DNA of 64,000 nucleotides from Sphingomonas sanxanigenens DSM 19645 = NX02 (GCF_000512205.2 NZ_CP006644.1:1978520-2042519); one strand, 5' to 3'. Counted from the first letter of the stretch, positions 35,174 to 43,980 are shown. A program made the numbers and translations. The notes: generated by a model from the sequence alone, not told the origin.

Positions 35174-36087
35174 GGCTTCGGTCCTGTGGAGGCGTCGATG
35201 AGATCGCCGCCGAGGGCGCGGGGATCGGTCGCGGACACCGGGCCATTGCCCAGTGCGTCGAAGAAGCCGGCATCCTCGCCCGGCCCCGTCATGAACTGTT
35301 CGGGCCGGATATCGCCGCGCAGCAGCCGCACCGCCTGATAGGCCATCTGGGCGAGATTGGGATAGGCCTCGACGCCGGACGCGATGATCATGCGCTGCTG
35401 GCTGCCGCGCCGGATGAGCATCGTCGTGGGGGTGATCTCGACTCCGAACCGCGCGCTGAGGTCAGGGTGCTTGTCGAGGTCGAGGAGCGTGACTTGCCAG
35501 CCCATTTCTTCCTGGAAACGCTGGATGATCGGCCACTGGACCTGGCAATAGCCGCAGGTCGAGCGCGAGAACATGACGAGCGCGAACTCGCTCGCCTGTG
35601 CGCGCAGATAGGAGCGACGGATCGCGTCCTTCTGCGCGGTGAGCTCGGAGCGGGCATCGCCGACCATCGGATTGGCGGATTTGGAGTTGAGTTCGGGATA
35701 TTGCAGCATCGCGATCTGCGTCACGCCGGCGAAAGCTCGCGCCTTGCGCCGCGCGAAGTCCTGAAGTCGCCAGAAATCGGCGACCGCATCGACCGTCAGC
35801 ACGGTCGCGGCATAGTCGCGCTGCGCCTCGATGAGCTTGCGGATCTTCGGCGGGGTCCAGGTTGCCAGTTCCGCCATGGGCGGGATGACCGGCTTCACCA
35901 GAGCGTCCGGCTCGGCCTTGTCTTCGGTTTTTGGCTTCGGTGCCTCGTACCACCAATAGCCTTGCCTGGAGGGAACCGCCGCCGGAGCCCCTTGCGCGAT
36001 AGCGGCTGTCGGAAGCGCGAAGAGCGCCGCGAGGGAGAAGCTGGCGACAGGGAGCCGATGGCGCGGTCTGCCAATTTGTATTGACAT
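35170..36087 (-). CDS. traF: TraF, thioredoxin-fold pilus assembly protein
   Basis: 305 residues from ATG 36087. Signal peptide (FSLAALFALPTAAIAQ), the TraF-specific GYWWYEAPK segment, and a thioredoxin domain whose CGYC (Cys178-Cys181, FSRSTCGYCQVQWPIIQRF) is retained, unlike in F-plasmid TraF where the cysteines are lost. The start codon overlaps the -35 hexamer of the divergent tacA promoter and lacks a good ribosome site. This suggests that the toxin-antitoxin pair arrived at this exact spot. Confidence 0.9.
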   Translation of the reverse strand: MSIQIGRPRHRLPVASFSLAALFALPTAAIAQGAPAAVPSRQGYWWYEAPKPKTEDKAEPDALVKPVIPPMAELATWTPPKIRKLIEAQRDYAATVLTVDAVADFWRLQDFARRKARAFAGVTQIAMLQYPELNSKSANPMVGDARSELTAQKDAIRRSYLRAQASEFALVMFSRSTCGYCQVQWPIIQRFQEEMGWQVTLLDLDKHPDLSARFGVEITPTTMLIRRGSQQRMIIASGVEAYPNLAQMAYQAVRLLRGDIRPEQFMTGPGEDAGFFDALGNGPVSATDPRALGGDLIDASTGPKP

Positions 36088-36112
36088 TGTCGTGGCAAAT
36101 TGCCAGACATAG
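36081..36112 (+). promoter_or_regulatory. tacA promoter with internal operator palindrome
   Basis: A consensus TTGACA (36081-36086) is followed by the palindrome TGGCAA-A-TTGCCA at 36093-36105, between the -35 hexamer and a weak -10 region (about 36105-36111). Such a position fits autorepression by the ribbon-helix-helix antitoxin encoded at 36130. The -35 box overlaps the traF start codon on the other strand. Confidence 0.6.
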
Positions 36113-36129
36113 CCAAGGAGTTTAGCGAC

Positions 36130-36432
36130 ATGGCACAGCACGCCCGTACTGATCGAAGCGCCCCGGCGCGCAAGGACGACGTCATCCAGATCAGAGCCGC
36201 GGCCGAGCTCAAGGCGATGCTCAGCCGCGCCGCTTCCTTGCGCGGGCAGAAGCTGTCCGAGTTCATGCTCGCGAGCGCGCGGCGGGAAGCCGAGGCCGCG
36301 ATCCTCGATCAGCGCACCTTCTTCCTGGATGCCGAGAGCCATGAGCAATTCCTCAGCCTGCTCGACGCGCAGCCCGCGCCGTCGCCAGCCCTTGAAAAGC
36401 TGATGAAGCGCGAGCCGCTCTGGAATCGTTGA
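36130..36432 (+). CDS. tacA: TacA-type antitoxin (DUF1778, ribbon-helix-helix)
   Basis: 100 residues from ATG 36130, which follows AAGGAG. The N-terminal ribbon-helix-helix (DDVIQIRAAAELKAMLSRAASLRGQKLSEFMLASARREAEAAI) is the DUF1778 pattern, followed by the conserved RTFFLDAESHEQFLSLLD toxin-binding tail. It lies on the strand opposite to the surrounding tra operon. Confidence 0.92.
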   Translation: MAQHARTDRSAPARKDDVIQIRAAAELKAMLSRAASLRGQKLSEFMLASARREAEAAILDQRTFFLDAESHEQFLSLLDAQPAPSPALEKLMKREPLWNR

Positions 36433-36453
36433 CCGGACGCCGCGCTCGTTTCC

Positions 36454-36969
36454 ATGTCCACGCGCCGTGTTACGCCGCCCGAACGCCTGAACGCCGATCA
36501 CGAGGTCGCCGCGTTCGACAATGGGCGTCACGCCTCGCTCAACGACTGGCTCGCTGAGCGCGCGCTTGCCAGCGAAGGCGCTTCGGCCCGCACTTATGTG
36601 GTGTGCGATGCCGAGCGGCCCCGTGAGGTCGTCGGCTATTATACGATTACGACCGCCATGGAGGAGCGCGCGGCCTTGCCCACCGCAAGGTTGCGCAAGG
36701 GCATGCCGAACAAGGTGCCCCTGCTCTTGATCGCGAGGCTGGCCGTCACCTCCCGCTTCCAGGGGCTCGGCCTTGGCGCCGATCTGCTGGCCGATGCACT
36801 GCGCCGCTGTGCGGCCGCCTCGGAGATCGCCGGGGTTCGCGCGGTCCTCGTGCATGCGATCGACGATGATGCGGTCGGCTTCTACGCGCGGCATGGCTTC
36901 ATCGTCTCGCCGCTCGGGGAGCGCGTCCTGCTCATGCCCATCGAAGCGGTTCGGTCCTTGCAAGGCTAG
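36454..36969 (+). CDS. tacT: TacT-type GNAT acetyltransferase toxin
   Basis: 171 residues. GNAT fold with acetyl-CoA-binding RFQGLGLGADLL and catalytic-region DDDAVGFYARHGF, plus the family N-terminus FDNGRHASLNDWLAERAL. TacT toxins acetylate the amino group of charged tRNAs and block translation. It follows tacA by 21 bp. The two genes together form a complete cassette set between the S26 peptidase gene and traF. Confidence 0.92.
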   Translation: MSTRRVTPPERLNADHEVAAFDNGRHASLNDWLAERALASEGASARTYVVCDAERPREVVGYYTITTAMEERAALPTARLRKGMPNKVPLLLIARLAVTSRFQGLGLGADLLADALRRCAAASEIAGVRAVLVHAIDDDAVGFYARHGFIVSPLGERVLLMPIEAVRSLQG

Positions 36970-37049
36970 CCACATTCTGCATCGGGTGCAGCGTAGTGGG
37001 GCCGTCCGTTCCAGGGGCTGGCGGGTGAGCCTTTGCTGATCGTGCGCGC

Positions 37050-37655
37050 TCACAGGATGCGCTCCATGCGGACGAGGCTGGTGATCGGCAGCAGCCCGAA
37101 ATAGCGGCTGTCGAACCCACGCGGATGCGTCGAGCCGACATAGGCCATCCCGGCGGGAATGATGCCGCTCCATTGCAGATGGGTGAGCTTCAGACCGTTA
37201 TGGGCCTGGGGCAGGCTGACGCCGAGCAACTGGCCGTTGCAGTAATAATGGCCGTCGCGACTGTTCGGCATGAGCGGCGAGGGCGTCTCGAACATGGTCA
37301 GCCGGTCACCGGGCAGACACAGGGCATGTTTGGTGACGGAGACCGGCTTGGGCCCGGCGATCGGGTGATGCAGGGTGAACATCACATAGTCGCCGCGCAG
37401 GATCGGTCCCGGGCTCTTGCGCACGGCATAGGCCTCGATCGACGGGGTCATGACGAGAGTCACTTGCGGCATCACCAGCGCCGCGAACAGGGCCAGCGGC
37501 AGGACCACCAGCATGGCGCGCCAGAGACGATCGGGCCGCGCCGGCTGATCGGGACCGGGCGCACCGAGCGCGACGGCGGCCTTGCGGGGAAGGCGGCGCA
37601 GACGCGGCCACAGCGCGGCGATCCACCTAGCGAGCAACCAGAAGAGCCTGAGCAT
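37050..37655 (-). CDS. S26-family signal peptidase (TrhF/RP4-TraF type)
   Basis: 201 residues from ATG 37655 (MLRLFWLLARW). One membrane helix (MLVVLPLALFAALVMPQVTLV) precedes the S26 serine in TPSIEAYAV; the lysine lies in SVTKHALCLPGDRL, and the C-terminus has AYVGSTHPRGFDSRYFG, like conjugative pilin peptidases of the LepB fold. It may process or cyclise the TraA pilin. It overlaps trbC by about 29 bp. Confidence 0.85.
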   Translation of the reverse strand: MLRLFWLLARWIAALWPRLRRLPRKAAVALGAPGPDQPARPDRLWRAMLVVLPLALFAALVMPQVTLVMTPSIEAYAVRKSPGPILRGDYVMFTLHHPIAGPKPVSVTKHALCLPGDRLTMFETPSPLMPNSRDGHYYCNGQLLGVSLPQAHNGLKLTHLQWSGIIPAGMAYVGSTHPRGFDSRYFGLLPITSLVRMERIL

Positions 37656-38508
37656 GGCTGACCTCCTCTTTCCCGCCGAGGTGGGCATATTCTTCGACCA
37701 TTCCGGAAAGCGCGCTGTCGCCGAACACGACATGGGCGGCGCGGGGGCTGTCGTCGTCGCGCTCGCAATAGGCCTGGGTCGGATCGCCCGGGATCAGGCC
37801 AAGCGCGGGGACCTGGGCGATACCGTGCTGCCGGAACACGATCGGATCGATGATCAACTGGACGTCGCGCATCACGCAGTTCGGACCTTCGCAGCCCGGA
37901 TCAAGCCTAAGGATCTGCGCCGTCAGCTTCGCCATCGGCCCCATCTTCCTGAGACCGCCGGGCACGCCACGAAATGCCATGACGCCGCGGACCTTCTCGA
38001 GCTGGGCCGCGTAGGCGCGCAATGTCGCGATCGGCATGGACGAGGAGACGAACAGCACCGGCACCCAGCCCTTGGCGGCAACGGCCGGAGCGGCTTTGGC
38101 GAGCGCCTGTTCCTCGGCCGGCTCGAGCCCCAGCGCCTGGCGGAGCGCCTTGGCCTGTCGCTCTCGCTCGGCGGCAAGGCTCGCTTCGCCGCGTGCCTGC
38201 GCGGCGCGAGCGCGCGCTTCCATCTCCGGCATGGGGGTGCGGTTCCGCAGGCCTTCGAAGGCGCGTCGGCGGTCCGCAGGGTTGTCGATGCGCGGCAGTC
38301 TCGGATCGGGTGCGTGTCCCGCAGCCTCCTTGCCGCGCGCGACCGCGCTTTCGAGCCGCTCCATGCTGGCCTGCCCCTGGTCCGCAGCGGACTGCCTGGC
38401 ACCGCTGCCAGAAGCGTCGCGGGGCACATCCTGCGCAAGCGCGGCGGTTGCTGCCCCAATAGCCAGGAGGAGCGCGGCGTTACGGATTGATGGCTTTGAG
38501 ATACGCAC
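37627..38508 (-). CDS. trbC: TrbC, F-type pilus assembly protein
   Basis: 293 residues. Signal peptide (AALLLAIGAATAALAQ), a charged helical linker, and the TrbC_Ftype domain (PVLFVSSSMPIATLRAYAAQLEKVRGVMAFRGVPGGLRKMGP ... DVQLIIDPIVFRQHGIAQVPAL). It is a periplasmic thioredoxin-fold protein that works with TraW in pilus assembly. In F the trbC function is often fused to traW; here they are separate genes. Confidence 0.9.
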   Translation of the reverse strand: MRISKPSIRNAALLLAIGAATAALAQDVPRDASGSGARQSAADQGQASMERLESAVARGKEAAGHAPDPRLPRIDNPADRRRAFEGLRNRTPMPEMEARARAAQARGEASLAAERERQAKALRQALGLEPAEEQALAKAAPAVAAKGWVPVLFVSSSMPIATLRAYAAQLEKVRGVMAFRGVPGGLRKMGPMAKLTAQILRLDPGCEGPNCVMRDVQLIIDPIVFRQHGIAQVPALGLIPGDPTQAYCERDDDSPRAAHVVFGDSALSGMVEEYAHLGGKEEVSHAQALLVAR

Positions 38509-39604
38509 TGACGCGCTCCCCCATGTCTATCTGGATGTCGGATTGGGCGCGGGCCTCGATGTCCGCATAATATTCCGAGAGGTCGATCTTGCTGAAATCG
38601 AGCGCCTGGAATTCCTCCGGCGTGAACCCCCGGCACATCGGTTTCTTGGCCGTGCCCCAGAGATTGCTGTTGAAGGCTTTCAACTGGGGACGGCCCTGCT
38701 CCTGGATGATGCGTCCGAGCTTCGTGTTGAAGCAGCAAGCCCCAAGGGCCTTCTGCAGGCAGAGCCCGAGGAAGCTCGAGGTGCAGTAGCTGCCGATCTC
38801 ATGGCACATGCCCGACGAGCGCAGCATCGCGGTTTCCATGTCTTGGCTGTCACAGCCGGCGAACAGGAACTCCATCATGAAATTGATCGCAAGGCTGACC
38901 GCGAGCGAGGTCGGGTCGAGGCCGATGATCAGCGCATTGGCGCCGGCACTCGCCGCCTGGCTTGCCGTGGCGCCAGCCTTGAAGGCGACATAGGCGGCCT
39001 TCATGCCGGTGAACACACCCTTGGCGACCGCGATCTTGGTGCCGATCGAACCGATCGAGGAGCCCATGCCGTCCTTGACGATCTTCCCCTTGTCCTTGCA
39101 GCAATTGGAGAAGGTGGTCGAAAGCCCGGCGGGGCGGCAGCGCACGCCGCGCCCCGAGAAGATTTCAATGGTCCCCAGACAATTGCCGTCGGCATCGATC
39201 CCGCCATCGGGCGCAGTGCCCGGATCCTCGATCGGCGGCTCCTCGACGATGGGGTTGGTCGCGAGGTCGGCGCACTGATTGGGGGAGCAGGCGGGCGGCC
39301 CGCCGGAGCTCTTGACCATGCAGGCATATTGCGGGCCAACCGGGCAGCTATATTGCCCTGCTTCGTCCGCCACGCAGTCGACCTGCTGGATCGGGCAGAG
39401 CCAGGCGCCGCTGGTGGTGGCAAGGCAGCTTGCCTGCTCGCCCTCGTCGGCGGCATCGCCATTGGCGTTGAGATCGGCCGCGCAGATCTGCTGCGCGCTC
39501 GCGGTGCCTGGGCAGGCGAGGGAAAGGCCCAGGCCGAGCACCAGCGCGAGCGCGGCACCGCGCGGATCGAAGCGCCTGCGCCGGGTGGTGGTCGAGCCGA
39601 TCAT
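38480..39604 (-). CDS. traN: TraN-like cysteine-rich protein (second TraN gene)
   Basis: 374 residues with a signal peptide (ALVLGLGLSLACPGTASAQ). The conserved TraN C-terminal block is here: FSNCCKDKGKIVKD and SSFLGLCLQKALGACCFNTKLGRIIQEQGRPQL, with more than 20 cysteines. The start overlaps the stop of the preceding long TraN-like gene (ATGA), so the function of single-chain TraN appears divided between two coupled genes. Confidence 0.8.
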   Translation of the reverse strand: MIGSTTTRRRRFDPRGAALALVLGLGLSLACPGTASAQQICAADLNANGDAADEGEQASCLATTSGAWLCPIQQVDCVADEAGQYSCPVGPQYACMVKSSGGPPACSPNQCADLATNPIVEEPPIEDPGTAPDGGIDADGNCLGTIEIFSGRGVRCRPAGLSTTFSNCCKDKGKIVKDGMGSSIGSIGTKIAVAKGVFTGMKAAYVAFKAGATASQAASAGANALIIGLDPTSLAVSLAINFMMEFLFAGCDSQDMETAMLRSSGMCHEIGSYCTSSFLGLCLQKALGACCFNTKLGRIIQEQGRPQLKAFNSNLWGTAKKPMCRGFTPEEFQALDFSKIDLSEYYADIEARAQSDIQIDMGERVSAYLKAINP

Positions 39605-41727
39605 TGCAAGCTCCCCGTGCAGACCATGTCCGCGGCGGCGAGCCGGACCGTCTGCATCATCACGACCGCTTCAGGAAAATCGTCGAGGCATCCGCAGGCG
39701 GACACCACTTCCTCGCCGGGGCCTGCCGGGCATTGATTGTCGGCGGTGCAGGCGTGGAAGAAGCTGTCGTAGCCGGTCGGCACATTCTGTTTCGCGCCGA
39801 CCACGCCATCGGGCGCGGCCTCGCTGTTGGCCTTGGGCGCCCGCGTCTTGCACACCGGCTCGCACGCCGGCACGGAGCCGGGATCGGGAAGGCTGAACGC
39901 GCGCGTCGAGCTGGCAAAGCTGCCGTCGCTCTGCCGCGTCCGGTCGGCCAGCATCGTCTCGGTCGAATGGTCGATGATATAGGCGCCGCGGCTCGTATCC
40001 GGTTTGGCGACGTCATCGACCGAGCAGCGATAGGTGCGATCCTTCAGGAAGAAGTCGCGGGTGAGATCGGTGGGGCAGGCCGGACCACCCAGGATCCGGG
40101 TCTGGGGCAGGGGCTTGAGGCCCGTCGCGACGCCATTGATCCAGGTCTGGACGCCATCGACCAGCTCGCTGTCGAGCTTGCATTGCGGGTCTGCCGCGAT
40201 CGCGGAGCATCCGTCGACCAGTTGCTCGAGCGTCTTGCAGCTATTGTCGACATCGACATGGACCTGCGCGAAGCCCTCGCCGCCCTCGGCAACCGCGACG
40301 CGCAGCCAGATCTCGTGATCGCCGGCCGTCAGGAAGGGCTTCAGGTCGAGATTGGGATAGGCATAGAAGGTCTTCTTGAGTTCGCATTTGGAGGGCGGCA
40401 GGCCGAGCGTCGTCCAGGCGGAAGGGCCGGAGCCGACAAGCTGCCCGTCGATGCGCACCTGCGCCCAGTCATCGGCGAAGAATTGGGTCAGGCGCGCATC
40501 GACGATCCGGTCGGGCTCGCTGATATGCAGTGTCATCCGGAAGTCGATGAGCGTGCAGCTTCCGCCGCCCAGGCTGTTGTCGGCCGGCGATCCCATCAGG
40601 AAATCGAAGGAGGATCCGTTCTGGCCAAATCCGGTCTGAATCGTCGAATAGCCGCCCGAGGTCCGGCTGATGATGTCCTCGGCACCGGGCTTGAGCACCG
40701 TCACGCGCCGCTCGATCGTGCAATGCCGATATTGCAGCGACGTGCCGGTTCCGATCGCCGATCCCTTGAGGGCCTGGAACACGCTGTTGCCCGTGGAGGC
40801 AGCATAAGCGTCGGAGGCAATGGTCGCGGGATTGGACCGGTAGGCGGTCTGGGGCAGCTCGGGATTGGATGAGCAGGCGGTCGATTGCGCGCCCACATAG
40901 CGGATGGCGGGTCCATCGATGACCGCCTCCGCCACGCCGTAGCGCGGGTCGGCGGTCGTGAGCGCGCCGATCATCCCGCCGCCCAGGTCGCGCAGCACCG
41001 AGGCCATATTGCCCCAGGCGAGATTGGTGCCGCAGCTATTGTTGATGCAGTAGCAGCCGGCGAGCTTGGGCATGTCGACGGCGCTCAGCTTGAGTGCCTT
41101 GGCGGCATCGACATCCCAGCGGAAGAAGCTGCAATTGTTCCAGCTTCCGGGCTGGCAGGAGACCACCCCGTTGGCGCAGATGCCCGAGACCGGCATTGGC
41201 AGGTTGGACGTGCTGTCGACGGTCCCGTCGAGATCGGTGTCGCGCGCGATCGTGACGGTGCCCAGATCGCCGGTGCCCGAAGGCTGGGCCAGGACCTCGA
41301 GCATCGTCGCGGTCTTGCTGCAGGCGATATTGGGCGCGAAGGTGCGGCTGTTGTCGACGGTCGAGATCGATTGGCCGGAAAGTCCCGGCGTCACATAATT
41401 GCGCTGGAGGGCGTCGCTGTCGCTGGTCTTGGCGCGCGACGCGTCGGCCGCCGCGCGGGCACGTTCCTCCATCGTCTGGGCCGAGGCGGGCGGGGCGAAG
41501 GAAAGGGCCAGCGCGACCGAGACGAGGGAGCAGGCGGAGAGGATGCGCCGGTTCCATCGAGGGGGCATTGCGGCCGCGCTGGCCGGGGGTGGAGCGACGC
41601 CGCCAGGGGGGCTTGGCAGCGCCGCTCCGGTCCCGCGCAGCAGCCCTCGGCCGTAGGGGCCTTGGCGAACAGACCTCCGGAATGAAGGGCTGTCGTGCGC
41701 GGGAACGGGGGAAGGTGTCTCCGTCAT
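39601..41727 (-). CDS. traN: TraN-like mating-pair stabilisation protein (long, cysteine-rich)
   Basis: 708 residues from ATG 41727, which overlaps the traU stop; a second ATG at 41568 would place a normal signal peptide (SACSLVSVALALSFAPPASAQ) at the very N-terminus. It is rich in cysteines, with SFFRWDVDAAKALKLSAVDMPKLAGCYCINNSCG and a beta-rich middle (FAQVHVDVDNSCKTLEQLVDGC). TraN in F is an outer-membrane adhesin that selects recipients. The proline-rich first 50 residues are unusual and may not be translated. Confidence 0.78.
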   Translation of the reverse strand: MTETPSPVPAHDSPSFRRSVRQGPYGRGLLRGTGAALPSPPGGVAPPPASAAAMPPRWNRRILSACSLVSVALALSFAPPASAQTMEERARAAADASRAKTSDSDALQRNYVTPGLSGQSISTVDNSRTFAPNIACSKTATMLEVLAQPSGTGDLGTVTIARDTDLDGTVDSTSNLPMPVSGICANGVVSCQPGSWNNCSFFRWDVDAAKALKLSAVDMPKLAGCYCINNSCGTNLAWGNMASVLRDLGGGMIGALTTADPRYGVAEAVIDGPAIRYVGAQSTACSSNPELPQTAYRSNPATIASDAYAASTGNSVFQALKGSAIGTGTSLQYRHCTIERRVTVLKPGAEDIISRTSGGYSTIQTGFGQNGSSFDFLMGSPADNSLGGGSCTLIDFRMTLHISEPDRIVDARLTQFFADDWAQVRIDGQLVGSGPSAWTTLGLPPSKCELKKTFYAYPNLDLKPFLTAGDHEIWLRVAVAEGGEGFAQVHVDVDNSCKTLEQLVDGCSAIAADPQCKLDSELVDGVQTWINGVATGLKPLPQTRILGGPACPTDLTRDFFLKDRTYRCSVDDVAKPDTSRGAYIIDHSTETMLADRTRQSDGSFASSTRAFSLPDPGSVPACEPVCKTRAPKANSEAAPDGVVGAKQNVPTGYDSFFHACTADNQCPAGPGEEVVSACGCLDDFPEAVVMMQTVRLAAADMVCTGSLQ

Positions 41728-42740
41728 GGCACCGGTATCCCGGCGCAGCAGATCACCTTTTCGAAGAGCATGAACTGGGCGTTGTCCTTGCCCGGCGCGT
41801 GCTTGGCGGAGGACCAGAGTGCGCCCGGTCGGCCGATATTGACGCACTTGCCGCCCTTCACGGGCTCCATGATCTGGAGCTTGTAGCGGCTCTTGGTCCA
41901 CACGGGCTGCGGCACGAACGAACAGCCGTCGGCCGAGCTGATGGTGAGCGCGCCAAGCCGCCCCATCATGAAGACCCCGCGCGCGGCAAGCCCCGCCCAG
42001 GCCTCGACGCTGTCGTCGAAATGGATGTCGCCGGCGATCGGATAGGTCGCGCCCCACGACCCCATGCACCAGAAGAGCGGATCGATGACCTTGCCGGCGG
42101 CCGCGGCCGCGCTGTCGCCCATGCAGGCAAGGCCGGCAGCGGGATTGCCGAACAAGATGCCCTCGGGCTGGATGATCGCGCCGAGCGTCCCCGACTGCCA
42201 GGTCGGCAGCACCTCGGTCATCATGGCGACGTCGAAGCCGTCATTTTCGAGGCAGGGCAGGTCGGTGAACATGTCGAGCATCGCCCAGACCGGCGAGATG
42301 TAATAGTGCATCTGCGCGAACATCTTACGGGTGTTCGTGCCGTCCGCGATGCTTGACTGGCTGCCCTGGAGCTTGCCGCCGGTGGGCATGAGATCGGCGC
42401 CCAGCGCCATCATGCAGCCCGGTTCGGTGACGACATCGACCATCCGGTTGGGCGACCAGTAGGAGACCTTCACCCCGAACCAGAACTGGATGCCCTTGCG
42501 GCAGGCGCATAAGGGTTTGGAGGCGGATTGCGCATCGAGCGCCTTGTCGAGCTTGTCGAAGCTGCCGACCCGAATACCCCCGACCGTGATCGGGAAGATG
42601 CAGGTCCAGCGCACCTTGGTGATGGGATTGAAGACGGTGCCCGCCTCGCATTTGGAGGCCTGGGCCTGGCCCGGCCAGGCGAGCGTCATCGCAAGCCCGA
42701 TGAAGAGGCCGGTGACGAAGAAAGGGAGGCGCCCGATCAT
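41724..42740 (-). CDS. traU: TraU, pilus assembly protein
   Basis: 338 residues. Signal peptide (FIGLAMTLAWPGQAQA), then the TraU signature: VRWTCIFPITVGGI, LCACRKGIQFWFGVKVSYWSPNRMVDVVTEPGCMMALG, HYYISPVWAMLDMFTDLPCL and PLFWCMGSWGATYPIAG, with conserved cysteines. A periplasmic protein essential for DNA transfer and pilus function in F-type systems. It overlaps traW by 4 bp and traN by 4 bp. Confidence 0.95.
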   Translation of the reverse strand: MIGRLPFFVTGLFIGLAMTLAWPGQAQASKCEAGTVFNPITKVRWTCIFPITVGGIRVGSFDKLDKALDAQSASKPLCACRKGIQFWFGVKVSYWSPNRMVDVVTEPGCMMALGADLMPTGGKLQGSQSSIADGTNTRKMFAQMHYYISPVWAMLDMFTDLPCLENDGFDVAMMTEVLPTWQSGTLGAIIQPEGILFGNPAAGLACMGDSAAAAAGKVIDPLFWCMGSWGATYPIAGDIHFDDSVEAWAGLAARGVFMMGRLGALTISSADGCSFVPQPVWTKSRYKLQIMEPVKGGKCVNIGRPGALWSSAKHAPGKDNAQFMLFEKVICCAGIPVP

Positions 42741-43429
42741 CGCATCGCTCCTTTCGCTGCGGTGGCTGCCGCGCGGCTCTTCGGGCCATATTCGGTGAGC
42801 ATGAGGCGCGTGCCCGACTGCTCGACGATGACCGGCGCGACGGTGAGGCCGAGCCGTTGCTTGACCCGCTCCTCCAGGATGTAGATCGGCCGCCCGGTCT
42901 TTTCGGAGAGATCGATCGCGTCGCCATTCTGGCTGCCCAGCGCCGAGAGCAGGATGAAATCGCTGGCCCGGGCATTACGCAGCGCCCAGCCAAGGTCGCG
43001 GGGATGCACGACGACGAGGCGCTGCGGCAGCTTCACATAGGTCAGCGGATTGAAGGTGAAGCCCTTGGGATAGAGCGTCTTCCCATCGGGCAGCGTGATA
43101 TCGAAATCGAGCGTGTAGAAGGGCACGACGCTGTGGGTCCGGTCGGCGCCCGCCACCCCGAGCGGCGCGGCCTTGAGCGCGGTCCATGTGTTGCGTGGGC
43201 CGAAGGCCTTGCTCATGTCGCTGGGCAGCGTCGCGACCTTGGCTTCGATCTCGGCGAGCGCATCGGGTTCCGCGATCGGCCAGACACGCCCGATCGTGCT
43301 GCGAGAGCTGATCGGGCCGGGCGCCGGGCCGGCCAGAGCCACCGCGCTCGCGGCTGCCAGCATGTTACCGATGACGAGGGCAGCAAGGATCGGGCCGCGG
43401 CGGTACCGGCCGAGCAGTCTATCGCGCAT
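42737..43429 (-). CDS. traW: TraW, pilus assembly protein
   Basis: 230 residues with a signal peptide (ILAALVIGNMLAAASAVALAG). TraW features: IGRVWPIAEPDALAEIEAK near the N-terminus, FNPLTYVKLPQRLVVVHPRDLGWALR in the middle, and a C-terminal TGRPIYILEERVKQRLGLTVAPVIVEQSG. Periplasmic, partner of TrbC. It overlaps the small membrane protein gene upstream by 11 bp. Confidence 0.93.
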   Translation of the reverse strand: MRDRLLGRYRRGPILAALVIGNMLAAASAVALAGPAPGPISSRSTIGRVWPIAEPDALAEIEAKVATLPSDMSKAFGPRNTWTALKAAPLGVAGADRTHSVVPFYTLDFDITLPDGKTLYPKGFTFNPLTYVKLPQRLVVVHPRDLGWALRNARASDFILLSALGSQNGDAIDLSEKTGRPIYILEERVKQRLGLTVAPVIVEQSGTRLMLTEYGPKSRAAATAAKGAMR

Positions 43430-43652
43430 GACGCTGCCTCCAATGATGTTCCGGCGGCTCGGGGATGCCGATCAGGGCGGCGACGAAGGCCGAGACAGCG
43501 AGCGGCGTCAGGATCCAGATCAGCGTGCCGCAAGCATGGTCGAGCGAGGGCGACATCAGCAGCATCACGCTCTGGATCTGCATCAGCAGGAAGCCGCTGA
43601 CCGTCAGCCGGATCGCCGCCTGCGAGGGCGTGGAAGAGGTGAGGCCGTTCAT
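43419..43652 (-). CDS. Small two-helix membrane protein in the tra operon
   Basis: 77 residues from ATG 43652. Two hydrophobic segments (AAIRLTVSGFLLMQIQSVMLLMS and GTLIWILTPLAVSAFVAALIG). It overlaps the upstream small gene by 4 bp and traW by 11 bp, so it is translated with the transfer genes. It lies where F plasmids carry trbI, but there is no sequence likeness that I can see. Confidence 0.7.
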   Translation of the reverse strand: MNGLTSSTPSQAAIRLTVSGFLLMQIQSVMLLMSPSLDHACGTLIWILTPLAVSAFVAALIGIPEPPEHHWRQRHAR

Positions 43653-43975
43653 TTGCCGCGCCTCGCGCGCAGGCGGCGCATCAGCTTCGCGGTGCCCGCC
43701 GACAGGCAGAGCAGAAGCAGGCCGGTCGCAAGGCAGGAGGCAGCAATCAGCAGCGAGGCGCGCAGCACCATCATGGTCGGCTGCTTGAGCAGAAGCCCGG
43801 CGACGAGCACCAGCAGGCCCATCATCACCGTCTCGATCATCACCAGCCGGAAGCGCCACTGGAAGGATTCCGCCTCGAAGCGCTCGGCGAGGCGCTGTTC
43901 GACGATCAACTCGATGGCCTCATTGTCGGAGCAGTTGAGCGGAAGCTGATCGGGGTGCGGGGTGTAGCAGGACAT
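43649..43975 (-). CDS. Small membrane protein downstream of traC
   Basis: 108 residues. An acidic N-terminal half (CSDNEAIELIVEQRLAERFEAESF) precedes two membrane segments (MIETVMMGLLVLVAGLLL and VLRASLLIAASCLATGLLLLCLS) and a basic tail (KLMRRLRARRGK). It sits 5 bp after traC. Function unknown; probably a transfer-system accessory specific to this lineage. Confidence 0.7.
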   Translation of the reverse strand: MSCYTPHPDQLPLNCSDNEAIELIVEQRLAERFEAESFQWRFRLVMIETVMMGLLVLVAGLLLKQPTMMVLRASLLIAASCLATGLLLLCLSAGTAKLMRRLRARRGK

Positions 43976-43980
43976 GGCGA

